DNA of 64,000 nt, from the NCBI GenBank assembly GCA_024699855.1, contig JAMPIQ010000003.1, positions 4,650,001 to 4,714,000 on the forward strand. Reading direction: 5' to 3'. Position 1 is the stretch's first letter. Every line of letters begins with the position of its first letter. A program made the position numbers and the translations under genes. This stretch comes from Aphelenchoides besseyi (taxonomy: Eukaryota > Nematoda > Chromadorea > Rhabditida > Aphelenchoididae). A model generated the notes under the pieces. The model saw only the letters and a program-made list of their open reading frames with translations. It did not search any database and was not told the origin of the DNA. Positions 1 through 11,686 of the stretch are shown here, one piece after another.

Positions 1-2047
1 TGGAGAGTTTTTGTATTAGCAAAAGTTGATTAAAAAATGATTGTCTAGTGACTTCTGCCTTATGATTAGCGATCGTTTGCAAATGATGACTGACGGTCTT
101 TTGTTTTGTTATCAGATGCTATAATATTCGAACATTTTAGGGTACCATCTTTCTGATGATTGTTGGAGCGATTTCTATCAGTTTTGAAGTGGACACCAAA
201 ATCTCCTTGGCAATCGTGACGATTCCAGTTGTATTGTTTTGTGTCGTTTGTTTAGTTGGAACGCCGGAGAAGCAGGTGACGAAACGGTTGATGTTGTTCG
301 TTAATAGGTATTGTTTAAGATTATTTTTGCCGAAGTCATTAGTGCGATATTTGCAATGCTTATGACCGCCGTGATTGTTGGAACGATGCTTCAAATTCAG
401 AAAGACGGAATCACTTCACCGCATTCAATATTTTTGATTACCGTAACGACCAGTTTTACAGTTTCAGCGGTCTTACATCCACTTGAGTTTACGTGCATAT
501 TGCCCGCTTTGTTGTACTTCTTGGCAATTCCGTGCATGTAAACTTCGATGTTTATAGTTGGGGTTAAACATTTGTTTCGTTTAGGTACATGCTGCTGCCA
601 ATTTATTCGATATGTAATTTGAACAGTGTATCCTGGGGCACACGCGAAAGTCCTACTCGTAAGTAAACGTTCGTTTAATTACAATGCTACGGTTTTTCAG
701 TTCGACACGATGAACACAAAGACAAAGCAATTCGCTTGGATTTGATTGAAGGCGGTTTGGGATCTCAAGCTGATGGTGAAATTTCATTTGGCTGCGGAAA
801 CGCCTGTCGATTTATGTGCTGTTTGAGACCAGATCCCGTCGAATCATCACCGCAAATTTGGCGATTGAACGAAGGAATAAAAGATATTTCGAGGAAATTG
901 GATCAACTCGAACGACGTCACGTTCACGATGAGAATCGTCGGAATTCTACGCGTACAAACGCCGATGCAGAAATATGGCCAGACGGCGAAGAAGAAGAAC
1001 TAGACGACGACATGGATATGAAGCGACAATCACAGGCGGCTATGAGGAATCGCAAATGGAAAAATCTACGTAGTGAAGCATGGCTTAACGACAAACAATT
1101 GAAGCGGTTTGTACGATTTGTACGATCAACATATTCTTTGGTTTTGTAGAGCAGAACGTGATCATTTGGACGGCGATGAAGAGCAGTTTTGGGTCGAAGT
1201 CATCGATGAGTATTTGCAGCCGATTGCAATGGATACAAAAGCTCAAGAAGAAATACGCGTTGGATTAACGGAATTGAGAAACAAAACATGCGCTGTCTTC
1301 TTTATGATCAACATTGTTTTCATAATCGTCGTACTTGTGCTTCAAATGCAAAAAGATTGTTTGCACATCGAATGGCCATTTGGTCCAAAGTTCAATCATA
1401 CGGTGGTTCCATGTAACTCCGATAAGAAAGAACATATTTGGGTTATGTCAAGACTTCAATTGGAACCGATCGGTCTTCTGTTTCTTGTTTTTTATATGTC
1501 AATTTTGATTATTCAAGTGAGTAACCAACCTTATTTTAGAAACTAATTGTTCTTTTTATAGTTCGTTGCAATGTTGTTGCATCGTTTCAGTACTTTAGAG
1601 CACATAATCGCTTCGACGGAACTTTTCTTCGCAAAGAGCAACACGGACAAAGGTATTAAGCCGGAACTGGTTGTTCAAAATGCGGTTGAGATTGCGCGCG
1701 AACTTCAAGCGATTCGCGGTATCGATGAAGTCGAAGATGATGTGATTGTAGGTTTGCAATGCAAAGCGTTTGCATCTCTTGTATTTCAGAAAGAAAAAGC
1801 GATTAGTCGACGAAAGGTTGTTCGTGCTTTGGAATCCTCACGTAAATCGATGAGCAAAAAACGAACAGAAACTTTGGATGCTGCATTTAAACGTCGTTTC
1901 GATAACATAGCAGCAATGAACGAAGATGGTGAAGGAGATTTTGGAACTCTGGGATTACAATTACGCGACAAACGACTGACACTACAGAAAGGTAGTCGAC
2001 AGAACTTCGCATTCGGTGGAACTATTGATCGTCGCGTTCATCCATAA
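1..2047 (+). CDS. Chitin synthase, C-terminal part (5' end outside window)
   Basis: Membrane glycosyltransferase that polymerises UDP-GlcNAc into chitin (nematode eggshell, pharynx). Only the C-terminal region is present; the catalytic GT2 core must lie to the left. Seen: hydrophobic segments at about 156-275, 308-537 and 585-660, ending in the family signature WGTRE (about 640), then a charged cytoplasmic linker rich in Asp/Glu/Arg. Two further membrane segments follow at about 1290-1350 and 1450-1580, with a basic C-terminal tail. Introns read as 276-307, 538-584, 661-700, one near 1103-1149 and 1517-1561. The junction WGTRESPT/LRHDE keeps frame. The stop is at 2045-2047, 80 nt from the convergent ORC3-like gene. 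Nematodes usually have two chitin synthases; which one this is cannot be decided without the missing part. Confidence 0.85.
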
Positions 2048-2126
2048 ACAAAATGTTTATTCGAATATGTTCATACGAGTAATCAAACACGTTTTTGTGC
2101 AATATCAGAATATAAACCAAATGGAA

Positions 2127-3758
2127 CTATACAATAGCACCTTGTTCAATGTATTGTCGAATTTCTTCGTCCATTTCTTCGGCTTCTTCGTTCAGAGTCA
2201 CGGACACTTCTAATAGTCGAGAAATATGGGCGTCAAAATCGAATTTGATTTGCAATCGTTCTTCAATGAACTGTTCCAATTTCTCGATGATACCTTTAGT
2301 CCATTTCTTATTGTTCTTCAACGGAGCTCGTTTAGAAACTTTCGACGTGATCTGTTTCTCTGAAACAAACAATTAAATTAAAGCTTCAAATGAAAGCAAC
2401 TTACTGATCTGTTCGCTCCAATCCTCAACTTCAATCTGTTCCACTTCCTTTTGAAATTGTCTTAAAATTGCTTTAGATTCGGCAGAAATCATTTGGTCGG
2501 CTTCCAGAGAGTGGTAAAACGCGAGCCAACTTGATTTGTTCCCATTCTCCCATTTCTCTTTAGCTCTAAAGTTGATCAATTTTATTCGATCAGTAACTAC
2601 TAACCTACGATTTCATTTTTTTCGACCACCATTCTTCGTTCTGTAGTTGGACATAGCAATCGAGAATTGGATTCTTAAGAACTGAACCGTTTTGCGACTC
2701 TTCGATTCTCTTCGTAAAATGAGCAAAAACAATCAGTGCATCAAAATAGCCAGCGAAATCAAAATCTGAATCCAGTTTGACAATCGCGTTTTTCCATTTC
2801 GATTCGTTTTCTTGAAACTCAGCAATCACTCGCCCAATCAGGTTCTCAACACTAATGAATGACAACTGGTGATATACGAATTGACGACACACAAAGTTGA
2901 GCACCTTGGGAGCAAACATCAATTTCTTTTCTGTTCCATAATAGCGAATCAAGCTCAGTAGAACATTGCTCAACGTTGGCACCACTTCTCCGAACGACAG
3001 ACACGTGGACTTCAATCGGTAAGAGAGTCCCGGTGGAAGTTGAAAATAGTCGGACTCGTTGCAGTAAATCAAAACAATAGCCGGAAATTGTCTAAATTAA
3101 AACTTCAATAACAAATATAACGCTCAGAACTTACTCGTCCAAAAGCAATTCAAGAAGAGAAAGAAGAAATTTCTTTGAAGTATTCCAAACAACGTGAATC
3201 AAACAACACGGTGACATCTAAAGAATCAGAAACTTATGAGACATAATGTTAACAAACAACTCACACAACCGTCGTCTATCATATCGTCGTCCATTTCTTC
3301 GTTGTTCTGAACGTTTTTCGTCGATTTTTTCACTTCTTCCACAAAAACCGACGCTGCTTCTTTGCGATTACCAGCGAAATAGTACTTCAATCCGATCAAT
3401 TGGCATGTACGTTGCAGTTGATGTCGAGTGTCGACAACACATCCTCGAAGTTGCAGAAAAATTGGACCTTAAAATAAACGTGCGAACAATTTGAAAACGA
3501 AGACTAACCTTGTGGACAGCGAATCGAAGCTAAGGACTTGTGCAGTTCTGAACATAAGTGAACTTCTTCGTTGATACACCTTTGCATGAAACTACGAAAC
3601 TCGGCAACTTCATCAGTTTGATCCTTCACTTTCGATCGTTCCCATTTGACCGCAGGAATCGTCTTCTTCTTTCTTGGAGACGCCAATTTCCTCGAAGATT
3701 TGTTTGGCAAATTCTCCTTGTCATCCAGCGCTTTATCCTGACTACGTGTTCTCACCAT
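2127..3758 (-). CDS. Origin recognition complex subunit 3-like protein
   Basis: Predicted nuclear protein of about 480 residues in six exons (introns near 2361-2404, 2574-2614, 3075-3132, 3222-3266 and 3460-3508, all in phase). The N-terminus is basic and Ser/Lys-rich (MVRTRSQDK...). The middle exon (2605-3068) resembles the ORC3 core. It starts with a hydrophobic strand, FPAIVLIYCNESDYF, in the place of the FPLILIFG strand of ORC3. Then come LSYRLKSTCLSF and the segment FAPKVLNFVCRQFVYHQLS, which matches the ORC3 pattern KVLQ...NIFLYHDFSV. No Walker motifs are visible, as expected for ORC3. The protein is shorter than vertebrate ORC3 (about 710 residues), so the C-terminal winged-helix part is reduced or missed. 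The ORC3 call rests on this one region and is moderate. The start codon is at 3758; the + strand gene at 4021 is divergent, 262 nt away. Confidence 0.5.
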
Positions 3759-4020
3759 AATGTAATGCAAAATAATGGAAATGTACAACCGAAACTTAGA
3801 GAAAAATTAATTCGAGAGAGAAGTTTGTGGCGCCTTTTACTGATCGTGCTGAGACCTTGGATTCACTTGTCATTTTGGTCACGAACACTAACGATGCTAC
3901 GTGAGTATCGTTGAACGCTTTCGAATTATGCAAAATCACGTGTTTATTGCTTTTTGGTTTGCATTCAAGTTTACGGCAAATTGGACGGTTGTTTTCTTCG
4001 CCGCCATCTGACCAAACAAA

Positions 4021-4693
4021 ATGACCGATGTGGTTCATCTACTCAACATTTTTCAACTCCTAAGCTTCTTTCTGGTGTTGTTATTTAGCTGCGCAAAAAA
4101 GAAGGTAGCTGATGCTCGTTGCTATTAATTGTTTTGCTTTTTCGAATTCACCACCTGCCGTTTCTCCCGCTCCGTTTCCAGCAACCAAGCCAACGGTCAT
4201 TATGACACAAAGTACAGCAATTCCGACGGCCAACATTCAAGCAACAAAACCAACTGTTGCTGTCAATAGCGCTCGTGCCAAAGACAAGTCAACTGAAGAA
4301 GTGAAGAACGAAAAGAACGACGCCGATAAGAAGCTCGAACCGGCGAAACAGTCGAAGACAGTTCCAAAAGTATTGACAGGAAAAAAAGAACCGGTGAGTA
4401 GTCCAGTTGATCACAAGCTGCCAATTCAAACTCCTAGTTTGCACCGGCCAAAGAACGTATCTTGACGTTAGAACATCAGAAAACGATTGAGCAAAATGAA
4501 GAGAACAAAAAAGGTGCATTGATTTCGAATCCGATTGTTACGAACGTTACAGAACCGGTTTGTGTCATTTGTTTCGTTTTAGAATTCCGTTTTTAAGTTT
4601 CCATCAGTTTCGAAACAACTGAGCAAAAAAGAGGAAGGGATGGAAAAAACCCAAGAATCGATTGCTTTCGAAAATACTCAAAAGGAAACTTGA
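4021..4693 (+). CDS. Small membrane-anchored Lys/Pro/Thr-rich protein
   Basis: Not assigned to a family. The first exon encodes MTDVVHLLNIFQ followed by a hydrophobic stretch and SCAKKK, so an N-terminal signal anchor ends in Cys and a lysine cluster. The remainder is low complexity, rich in Pro, Thr, Ala, Lys and Glu, and lacks further cysteine. It ends ESIAFENTQKET. Three introns: about 4120-4180 with a weak GTTGCT donor chosen because it keeps frame, 4394-4437, and 4561-4584. Many nematodes encode short proteins with an N-terminal anchor, a Cys-Lys-Lys-Lys motif and a low-complexity tail, and I infer this belongs with them. Function unknown. It is convergent with OGFOD1, with 138 nt between the stops. 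Confidence 0.55.
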
Positions 4694-4830
4694 TTTGTCG
4701 TTTGACCCAACAATAAATCTGTTCATACGATTCAACTTCCAAGCTTATTATAACTATTTGTAAACAAAAAAACAACAATAAACAAAACAGACAACATAAC
4801 AATCGATCATTATAAGACACGGTCATTATC

Positions 4831-6922
4831 CTAAAGCACACAAATGTTAATGGGTTGTCTACTACGATTTACCGATTCGTTAGATTCCAAGTCGTCATCT
4901 TCTATTGCTTCTAAGTCTTCATCGTAATCCTGTTCTTCGCGGTCTTCATCTGATGAGCGTGAATTGGGACCTATAATTATTCAGCATTACGTTACTATGA
5001 TTTATAACTCACTTGAAGCTGTTGAGTCGACATGAACTCCGTAAAACAAAGTGCCCACTAAGTAGTAATATCGGGATTCTGTGTGGCAGTTAAGGTATTT
5101 TGTAAACTTTACAACATTTCGTTCTCGGAACACAATTTGAAGAGCGTTTGCTTTCGGATATACACGTAGTATCTAAGAACAAAATGTTAGTGAATGAGAA
5201 CTCGATCCGTATGATAAAAAGAGCAAATGATTACCTCAGAAGATTGTGGCTCAGCTTCATCGTTTCCAGTCTCAGTGCCAACGTAACTGGTGAATCCGTG
5301 AGCTTTTTTTGGCCATTTGTTGAAATGTCCTAAACATAGCGAAACGTCCAAACAGTATCCGTTCAGTTCTGCTCTGGCGGCCATCTGATCGTCCGTCATC
5401 GTATAGGAACCGTGTTTAAACCGGTAAACAAACGGAACCAACTCGACATCTGAAATGCTTACAAAAATCAAGATGTTGAGAGTAATCGTTTACCTGCTTT
5501 TGACGAACCGGCGATCTCATTTTGCGTTTTGGCAGATGTAGTTGGCTCTTTGCAAACTTCTGTATCCAATCTGATTCGTTTGACGTCTGAAAGTTTGCGT
5601 TTATTTTCTTCTTTTGCAATCAAATTACTCGGTTGTGTTGTTGATGAGTTGTCAAGGGTAGATTGATCTTCAGAAAGCTGTAGTCCTGTCCATTTAGTTA
5701 AATAACTGGTCATCATCTCAGAGCGAAACATTTCCAACAATGTGCTCAGATTACTGCCGGGAGTTAACATCGATTCGTCTAATTTCGCCACATTTCTAAA
5801 CATTAAACATAAACATACAGTTTGTAGGTCATGATTACCGTTGGTCTGGAGGTCCTAAATCGTTGAAATGGGCGTTATCAAGTTCATCCAGGACCAAGTT
5901 GTACTTATCATCAGTGAGAAAGTCGGGAAAAGAGATCTCCGAAGTCGATTCAAAAGTTCGTTTGATCTTCTTGATTTCTGTCGTATTAAGAAAACGTTGA
6001 TTGAACCATTCATTCGCTGTTTTCATCTAAAAAATGTCTTATAACCTAGGAAACAACGGTGCCTTACACTAATCGTATTCAATAAACGAATGCGTTCAGC
6101 TTCTGGTTCTGGTAACGGTGGGGCGGCAGCTTTCGCATCATCGGCATGAAACCATCCATTTAGACTTAAACGCGAATAGCTTGTATCCAAAACTTCTTCC
6201 ACCGAATGCCATGTGTTCGTGGTAACGGGGAAAAAAACGAACGTGTTGTAGATGGGCTGCAATCGTTTCGTCACTTCGATCGGTCGGTTGATATTGGAAT
6301 TTGAGTTGAAGAGTGCCAACTCACCACCAAACTTCTAAACAATTGGGTTAATACACATACGTTTTTAAACTATACCTCTTCCCAATCTTTCGAAAGGTAG
6401 AGGACAAACGCAACTTTGCGAGTGTCCAAAGAGTCATCGTGAGGTAGCAAGTAATCACCTTGTTTGTACAAACTGCCGGTTAACGCGACCTTCTCGTTCA
6501 ACGCAAACCCGGTGACTTTTTGAATGAATTCACGAACAGTTGTACGCATGAAGTTGTGAAAGGATTTCAGGGTTGGAAATTTCTGATCGTCCAAATTGGC
6601 CACATCGGTAGTTTGCTGAATGGAGTGCAGATCGTTGTTTTGCTCGACGAACTTTGAAGAAGCCAATTCAATTTTCAAATTTTCCATGACTTCACTTTTC
6701 TTGTCCGAGACAATAAATTCGTTCAACGAGAAGTGAGGAAATGGATGCGAATTAGGGGTCTCTCCTGAAACGTAATTACAAATGAAGGCAAATCAAATCT
6801 TACAAACCATTGAGTGTGCTTTGAACGAAGTTCTTAAACTCGTCGCGCCGGTACTTCTCGTTGATAACAAATCCATTCGGATTTGTCGGTTTGTCAACCG
6901 AATTCGATGCTGATTTTTCCAT
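4831..6922 (-). CDS. 2-oxoglutarate/Fe(II) prolyl hydroxylase OGFOD1 (TPA1-like)
   Basis: Homologue of OGFOD1/Tpa1, which hydroxylates a proline of ribosomal protein uS12 and affects translation and stress granules. N-terminal dioxygenase domain: iron ligands in YLLPHDDSLDTRKVAFVLYL (HxD; about 6410-6460), second histidine in TNTWHSVEEV (about 6195-6225), and the 2-oxoglutarate Arg in SRLSLNGWFH (about 6145-6180). The second, degenerate cupin-like domain follows: KWPKKAHGFTSYVG near 5290-5330 and RYYYLVGTLFYGVHV near 5030-5075. An acidic tail, SSDEDREEQDYDEDLEAIED, ends the protein. At least seven exons. The start at 6922 lies three bases after a TTTTCAG acceptor and opens MEKSASNSVDK. Both domains and the acidic tail agree with the family layout. 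Confidence 0.88.
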
Positions 6923-6925
6923 CGC

Positions 6926-6933
6926 CTGAAAAC
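6926..6933 (-). promoter_or_regulatory. Probable trans-splice acceptor of the OGFOD1 gene
   Basis: On the minus strand GTTTTCAG ends three bases before the start ATG, with no upstream exon in frame. This is the nematode spliced-leader acceptor consensus. Inference only; 5' RACE would settle it. Confidence 0.5.
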
Positions 6934-8220
6934 ATTGGAACTTACAGAGATCAATCACGATCAGTCATATTTACATAAACGAAAAAAGAAAGACACAATT
7001 AAAGTTCTCATTCTACTTTCGAGATTTTAGCTCATAACTACGCTCTTCGCACTATTTTTAAGGTCGTCGGACACTTTTTACGCTTCGTAGAGACTTTTTA
7101 TTAGCGACACTGTTTGAAAGATCGATTTTTGTTAAATGAAGCGTTGTGCAAAGGTCTGTTAAAACGGCGGAGCAACGGCCTCGAGGCGAAAAAAGACTCT
7201 CGGTCACTCGTACCAACCAACTGACCGACGACTATCTTCCGGCTGAGCTCTCGAATGGACATTGTCGACGTTCTGGGCGTTTTGTGCGTGTCAGTACTTT
7301 GCTAAGAGCGAACGTTCCACCAATGTGAGTTGTCTTTTTCAAAACCCTTCGTCTCGCGGCTTCTATTTTGCACTCAACTGCGGCTAACAAAAACTGCAAT
7401 TTCGTTTGCACTTTTCGTTTGTTTATTTTTAACGCCGTTAGCTCAAAGATACAAATTCAATCGCGATATGTTCGCTCAACTGATTTGCTCGAACGGGACG
7501 CACGTTCCAAAAACAGAAGTTTATGTCTTTTTGTTTGCTTTGTGATCGAAAATCAAATTTATTGGTTTTTGATTTGTTAGAGAATACACACGGGTTCCAT
7601 TGAGTTGACCGGTTATTACACGCGTTGCAACTCGGGAGTTTGACTTAAAAGCCGATTGCCTTTCTGTTATCACGTTTATGCAAAAACCTTTTAATCGCCT
7701 TGTTTTATGCGTACGTTTACCCGATGGTGGTATTCATCGCTTGAAAATTACCTACTGACAGTAACAGACCAAATGGAAGTTTGTGCATCGGGGGTCTTCG
7801 TTAAATTTGAAGACTTGCTTTTTGGAGGTACTCTTCTGATTTCAAAGGTCACCTTCTCAAATTGCATGATTGCGGAACAACTACGATCAGTTGAACACTC
7901 CAGAAAACAGTTGTTTTTTCGTTAACTGACAATCAGCTGGTTCGTTTTAGTCGGTTCAGAAATTTCCTCGCAGTGGGCGGCATACGAACTTAATGTTTGC
8001 TTTATTAGTGTAATTGAAAATGCGACCAGCGATTGCATCATCTTCGCTTTATAATTGTCGGTGTCTCGTATTTTTCCAACATTTTCGTAGTAAACCATCA
8101 AAAACATTTCAAGTTTCGTCTAATTTTCACCCTCCACTTCTTCCAATGAGTGACCAATTGTTACCGCTGAGAGGTCGTTTGCACTTTCTATTAGCGGGGG
8201 TTTTCATTTTACCGTTTGGA
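6934..8220. other. Divergent intergenic region OGFOD1 / cystinosin
   Basis: About 1.3 kb between two divergent genes. Several short open frames exist on both strands, but none has conserved motifs, matching splice signals or low-complexity-free length that would support a gene. It is T-rich on the + strand. I expect promoters for both neighbours here; no specific element was identified. Confidence 0.5.
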
Positions 8221-8226
8221 TTTTAG
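8221..8226 (+). promoter_or_regulatory. Probable trans-splice acceptor of the cystinosin gene
   Basis: TTTTAG, 56 nt upstream of the start codon at 8283, with no coding exon upstream. Consistent with a spliced-leader acceptor or a 5' UTR intron end. Confidence 0.35.
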
Positions 8227-8282
8227 GTGAACGGGTTGTTCAGAGTAGTTCGCAAGATCGCCTTCCAGAACTTCGAACGGCA

Positions 8283-9831
8283 ATGCGCACGATTCTTATT
8301 CTCGCACTTTTCGTTGGAATCGGCATTTTCGAGACAAGTGGACGCGAACACGGTCAAACGATTCTTTTAGCGAATCCCGACTCAATTCACATTCTGCTGG
8401 GTGAGGAGGCGACTATCGATTACATCTACAAGTAAGCAACCTTTCGGACTATTTTTTATTATGGTTTTAGACAAACTCTCAACGGCTCACTTACTGTAAA
8501 TCTGAACACGTCCAGCGAATTGTCTCTCGATGTCAACCACTTGGCTTTCAACAACACTCGAAAACAACAAAAAATTAAAGTTAAAGGGGTTGCTGTCACC
8601 GGACGCTCTTTTGTTGATGTCAAAGATTGCGCTGACAAAACCTGTCCGTTCAAGTAGGTGCTTTTACGAGTTGGTTTTCATTCTCGTTGTAGTTCTCAAG
8701 ATGTGTATGTTACGGTCACAGTTTCTCACTCTGTTATAATCAAGTACTTGATCGATGTCGTCGGTTGGATTTATTTTACTGCTTGGACTATATCATTTTG
8801 GCCGCAGATTATTTTGAACTTTCAACGTCGAAGTGTTGTGGGATTGAATTTCGATTTCATTGTTTTGAATATTTTGGGTTTTACGTGCTACTCAATTTAC
8901 AACGTCTTTCTCTACTTTCTTCCAAACGTTCAGGTAACAAGATGAGTACAATCAACATGAGTATACAAGTTACAGGATGAGTATTTCCATGAGTTTCCAC
9001 GTGGCTCAATTCCCGTTACGATTCCCGATCTTGCATTCGCTCTGCATGCTGTTTTTGCTTCGCTTCTTACAGGCATACAGTGTTTGATTTACGAGGTAAG
9101 TGATTGGTGAACGATCGTTTTAAAAGGTTTTAGCGTGCCAATCAACGTATCTCGTATACGTGTATTGGATGGACTGTTGTTTTGCTTCTCTTTGCTTTCG
9201 GTTCACTGATTGCAGCTTGGGCACATGCGTTGAATTGGTTTGGTTTCATCACTTATCTATCGTATGTTAAAATGGCCGTTTCCTTGAGCAAGTACACACC
9301 GCAAGCAATAACGAACTTTCGACGCAGATCAACAGTTGGCTGGTCAATCGGAAATGTGCTTTTAGATTTCACCGGTGGCTGGTAAATTTAATTTGATTGT
9401 ACGTAGCGAAAGTTTGTTTAGTTTCTCGATTCTTCAAATGGTTCTGATTGGCAGCAATACGAACGATTGGAGTGGTTTTGCTGGGTAACATTGATTTGTT
9501 TATCGTTTACAGTCTTAGAGTTTTAGAAATCCAGTGAAATTTGGTCTTGGCTTAGTGTCGATAATCTTCGACATTCTTTTCATGGTATAAGCCTTGTAAG
9601 CGACTTTGATTAATCGATTGAATTCAGGTCCAACATTTCATTCTTTATCGACACACAGACGTACGTTGTTTGCTGAATTACAATTGGCTTATATTCACTT
9701 TTTAGAGTTACGAGATTCGAACGAACGACGACAATACAGACGAATCAATTCGTACCTCAACTAGTCCGGTTCGTGACTCCACACCCACAGACGATCTCCT
9801 GAACGATACCCGTTTAACTTCCACTCATTAA
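8283..9831 (+). CDS. ctns-1: Cystinosin (lysosomal cystine/H+ symporter)
   Basis: Exports cystine from the lysosome. Signal peptide MRTILILALFVGIGIF, then a luminal domain with N-glycosylation sequons (NTS, NNT), then seven membrane segments. Both PQ-loop motifs are present: YFTAWTISFWPQIILNFQRR (about 8770-8840) and SLSKYTPQAITNFRRRST (about 9275-9335), followed by GNVLLDFTGG and the conserved DWSGFAGNPVKFGLG stretch. The tail is polar and ends THLTSTH-like. About nine exons with introns of roughly 40-50 nt (8433-8470, 8656-8692, 8935-8974, 9096-9133, 9384-9420 and others). Full length for the family. It lies upstream of RagA on the same strand, 315 nt apart; lysosomal cystine efflux and Rag/TORC1 signalling are functionally related, though adjacency alone does not prove co-regulation. 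Confidence 0.93.
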
Positions 9832-10146
9832 CCGAATGTATTGTACATAAGAGAATTCTATCGTTACTTTTACGTGTATTATCGTTGTTAAGAAGAAATA
9901 AATAGTTGGAGACATCTTTCAGTCGTCTTAAATCAAAACGATGATAAAAATCTCGTTAGTTTTCGTTATCAACTTCACCAATTCGTCCATTATACGAGAA
10001 CAAATGGAATAGTGCGTAGCACGTGCGTCCGACTTGGTATTCGCTGCGGGTTCATCGGTCGAATTGAATGTCGTTTTTTTAGTGTTGTGTGGTTAACTTT
10101 ATATTTTGATTGTCGACCTCAGTGTTTACATCTTCAGTCTTCGAAT

Positions 10147-11446
10147 ATGTCCAAACGTAAAGTTCTTCTCATGGGCAAATCTGGTGCCGGAAAAACGTCT
10201 ATGCGGTCGATTATTTTTGCCAATTACATCGCTCGAGATTGCAGTCGTCTGGGACCAACCATGGAAGTTGAACATGCTCACGTCAAGTTGGTTTCATGAT
10301 CTCAATTGTTCGTAAGAAGTGTCTTTAGGTTTCTCGGCAACATGGTTCTTCATTTGTGGGATTGCGGTGGACAAGAGACGTTCATGGAAAGTGAGAGATT
10401 TCAATTATTTTCCCTTACATTTGAATGTTTCAGATTATATGACCGCACAGAAAGATCAAATTTTCAAGAACGTTCAGGTGAGTCGTTTAAGTCGCTTTAA
10501 AAGTTCTTTGAAGTTTAGGTCCTGATTTACGTATTCGATGTGGAGAGTCGGGAAGTGGATAAAGACTATCGCAATTACCAGTCATGTTTGGAAGCGCTAA
10601 TACAAAACTCACCGACGGCCAAAGTATTCTGTCTCGTGCACAAGATGGATTTGATTCCCGAAGAGAGTCGAGAAAAAGTGTTCAACGACAAGAGAAAAGA
10701 CATCATACAAATATCCGACTCCGTGAGTACTCGACATCGAAGTGAAATCGCATTAGAATGTTATCGTTCGTCGATCTGGGATGAGAGTCTTTACAAGGTG
10801 CGTCGAGTGAAGAACGTTGTTTGCTGCGTATTAAACGAGATAACTTTGGATTCGAAAATTTCAACAGCAATTGAAATGCAAAAACAACCACTAATTTTCA
10901 TTTCATTTGTAGGCATGGTCGAGCGTTATTCACGAACTAATTGGTTCGTTTTGATGTTAGTTGTTTTTCGTGAGTTCCTTTTTGCAGGCAACATAAAAAC
11001 AATGGAGGCAAAACTGAAACAATTTGCGGAGATCATGGATGCTTACGAGGTGGCTATTTGGAGAGTATTTGCGGCAAAATGATCTCGACTTTAGGTCCTA
11101 CTGTTCGAAAAAGCGACATTTTTGGTGATTGCGGAAACACAACGCGGAAGTCACGACGACATTCATAGATTCGAGAAAGTGTCCAACATCATCAAACAAT
11201 TCAAATTGTCCTGCAGGTTTCGCTGCTCATCCCAACTTCTTTTGAACTTTCGTTTTCAGTCGAATGGGTTCGCAGTTCGAGAGCATTGAAATCCGAAATA
11301 CTAACTACTCGGTTTTCATCGACACCTTCACGAACAACACGTACATTATGGTCATTTTGCCGGACGGTAATGTCTCTTCGACCGCGACGATCATGAACAT
11401 TCGAAACGCCCGAAAACATTTCGAGAAGCTCGACAGTACGAGATGA
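10147..11446 (+). CDS. raga-1: Rag GTPase RagA/B
   Basis: Small GTPase acting with RagC/D on the lysosome to recruit and activate TORC1 in response to amino acids. Seen: P-loop [12 protein letters not shown], switch region [13 protein letters not shown]3 motif [12 protein letters not shown] and G4 motif HKMDLI in the G domain. The C-terminal roadblock-like domain includes [20 protein letters not shown] and ends [15 protein letters not shown], nearly identical to the animal RagA C-terminus. Eight or so exons; splice joins at 10284-10328, 10391-10432, 10478-10518, 10797-10913, 10967-10987, 11049-11095 and about 11214-11258 keep frame. One exon contains [21 protein letters not shown], where the family has a short basic stretch, so a few residues there may be intronic. 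No key residue is missing. Confidence 0.95.
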
Positions 11447-11686
11447 TATGTTTTTCGTTTGGTTCCTCTCATTAATTTTCATTTTCCATTGCTCAATTTT
11501 CAGGACAAAAGAAACGAAGATTTTTATTTTCTGTAAATATGATCTTTGCTAATAAATAAACGCTTCTGTTTGTTTAGTAGGAAAAGGAATTTGATCGGTC
11601 GGTTGGACAATTCACGCGAATACCTCAACTTTCAAAACTTTTGGTTTAAAGTTTTCATTTGCAGTTTCGCTCAATGTTTTGGGTCA

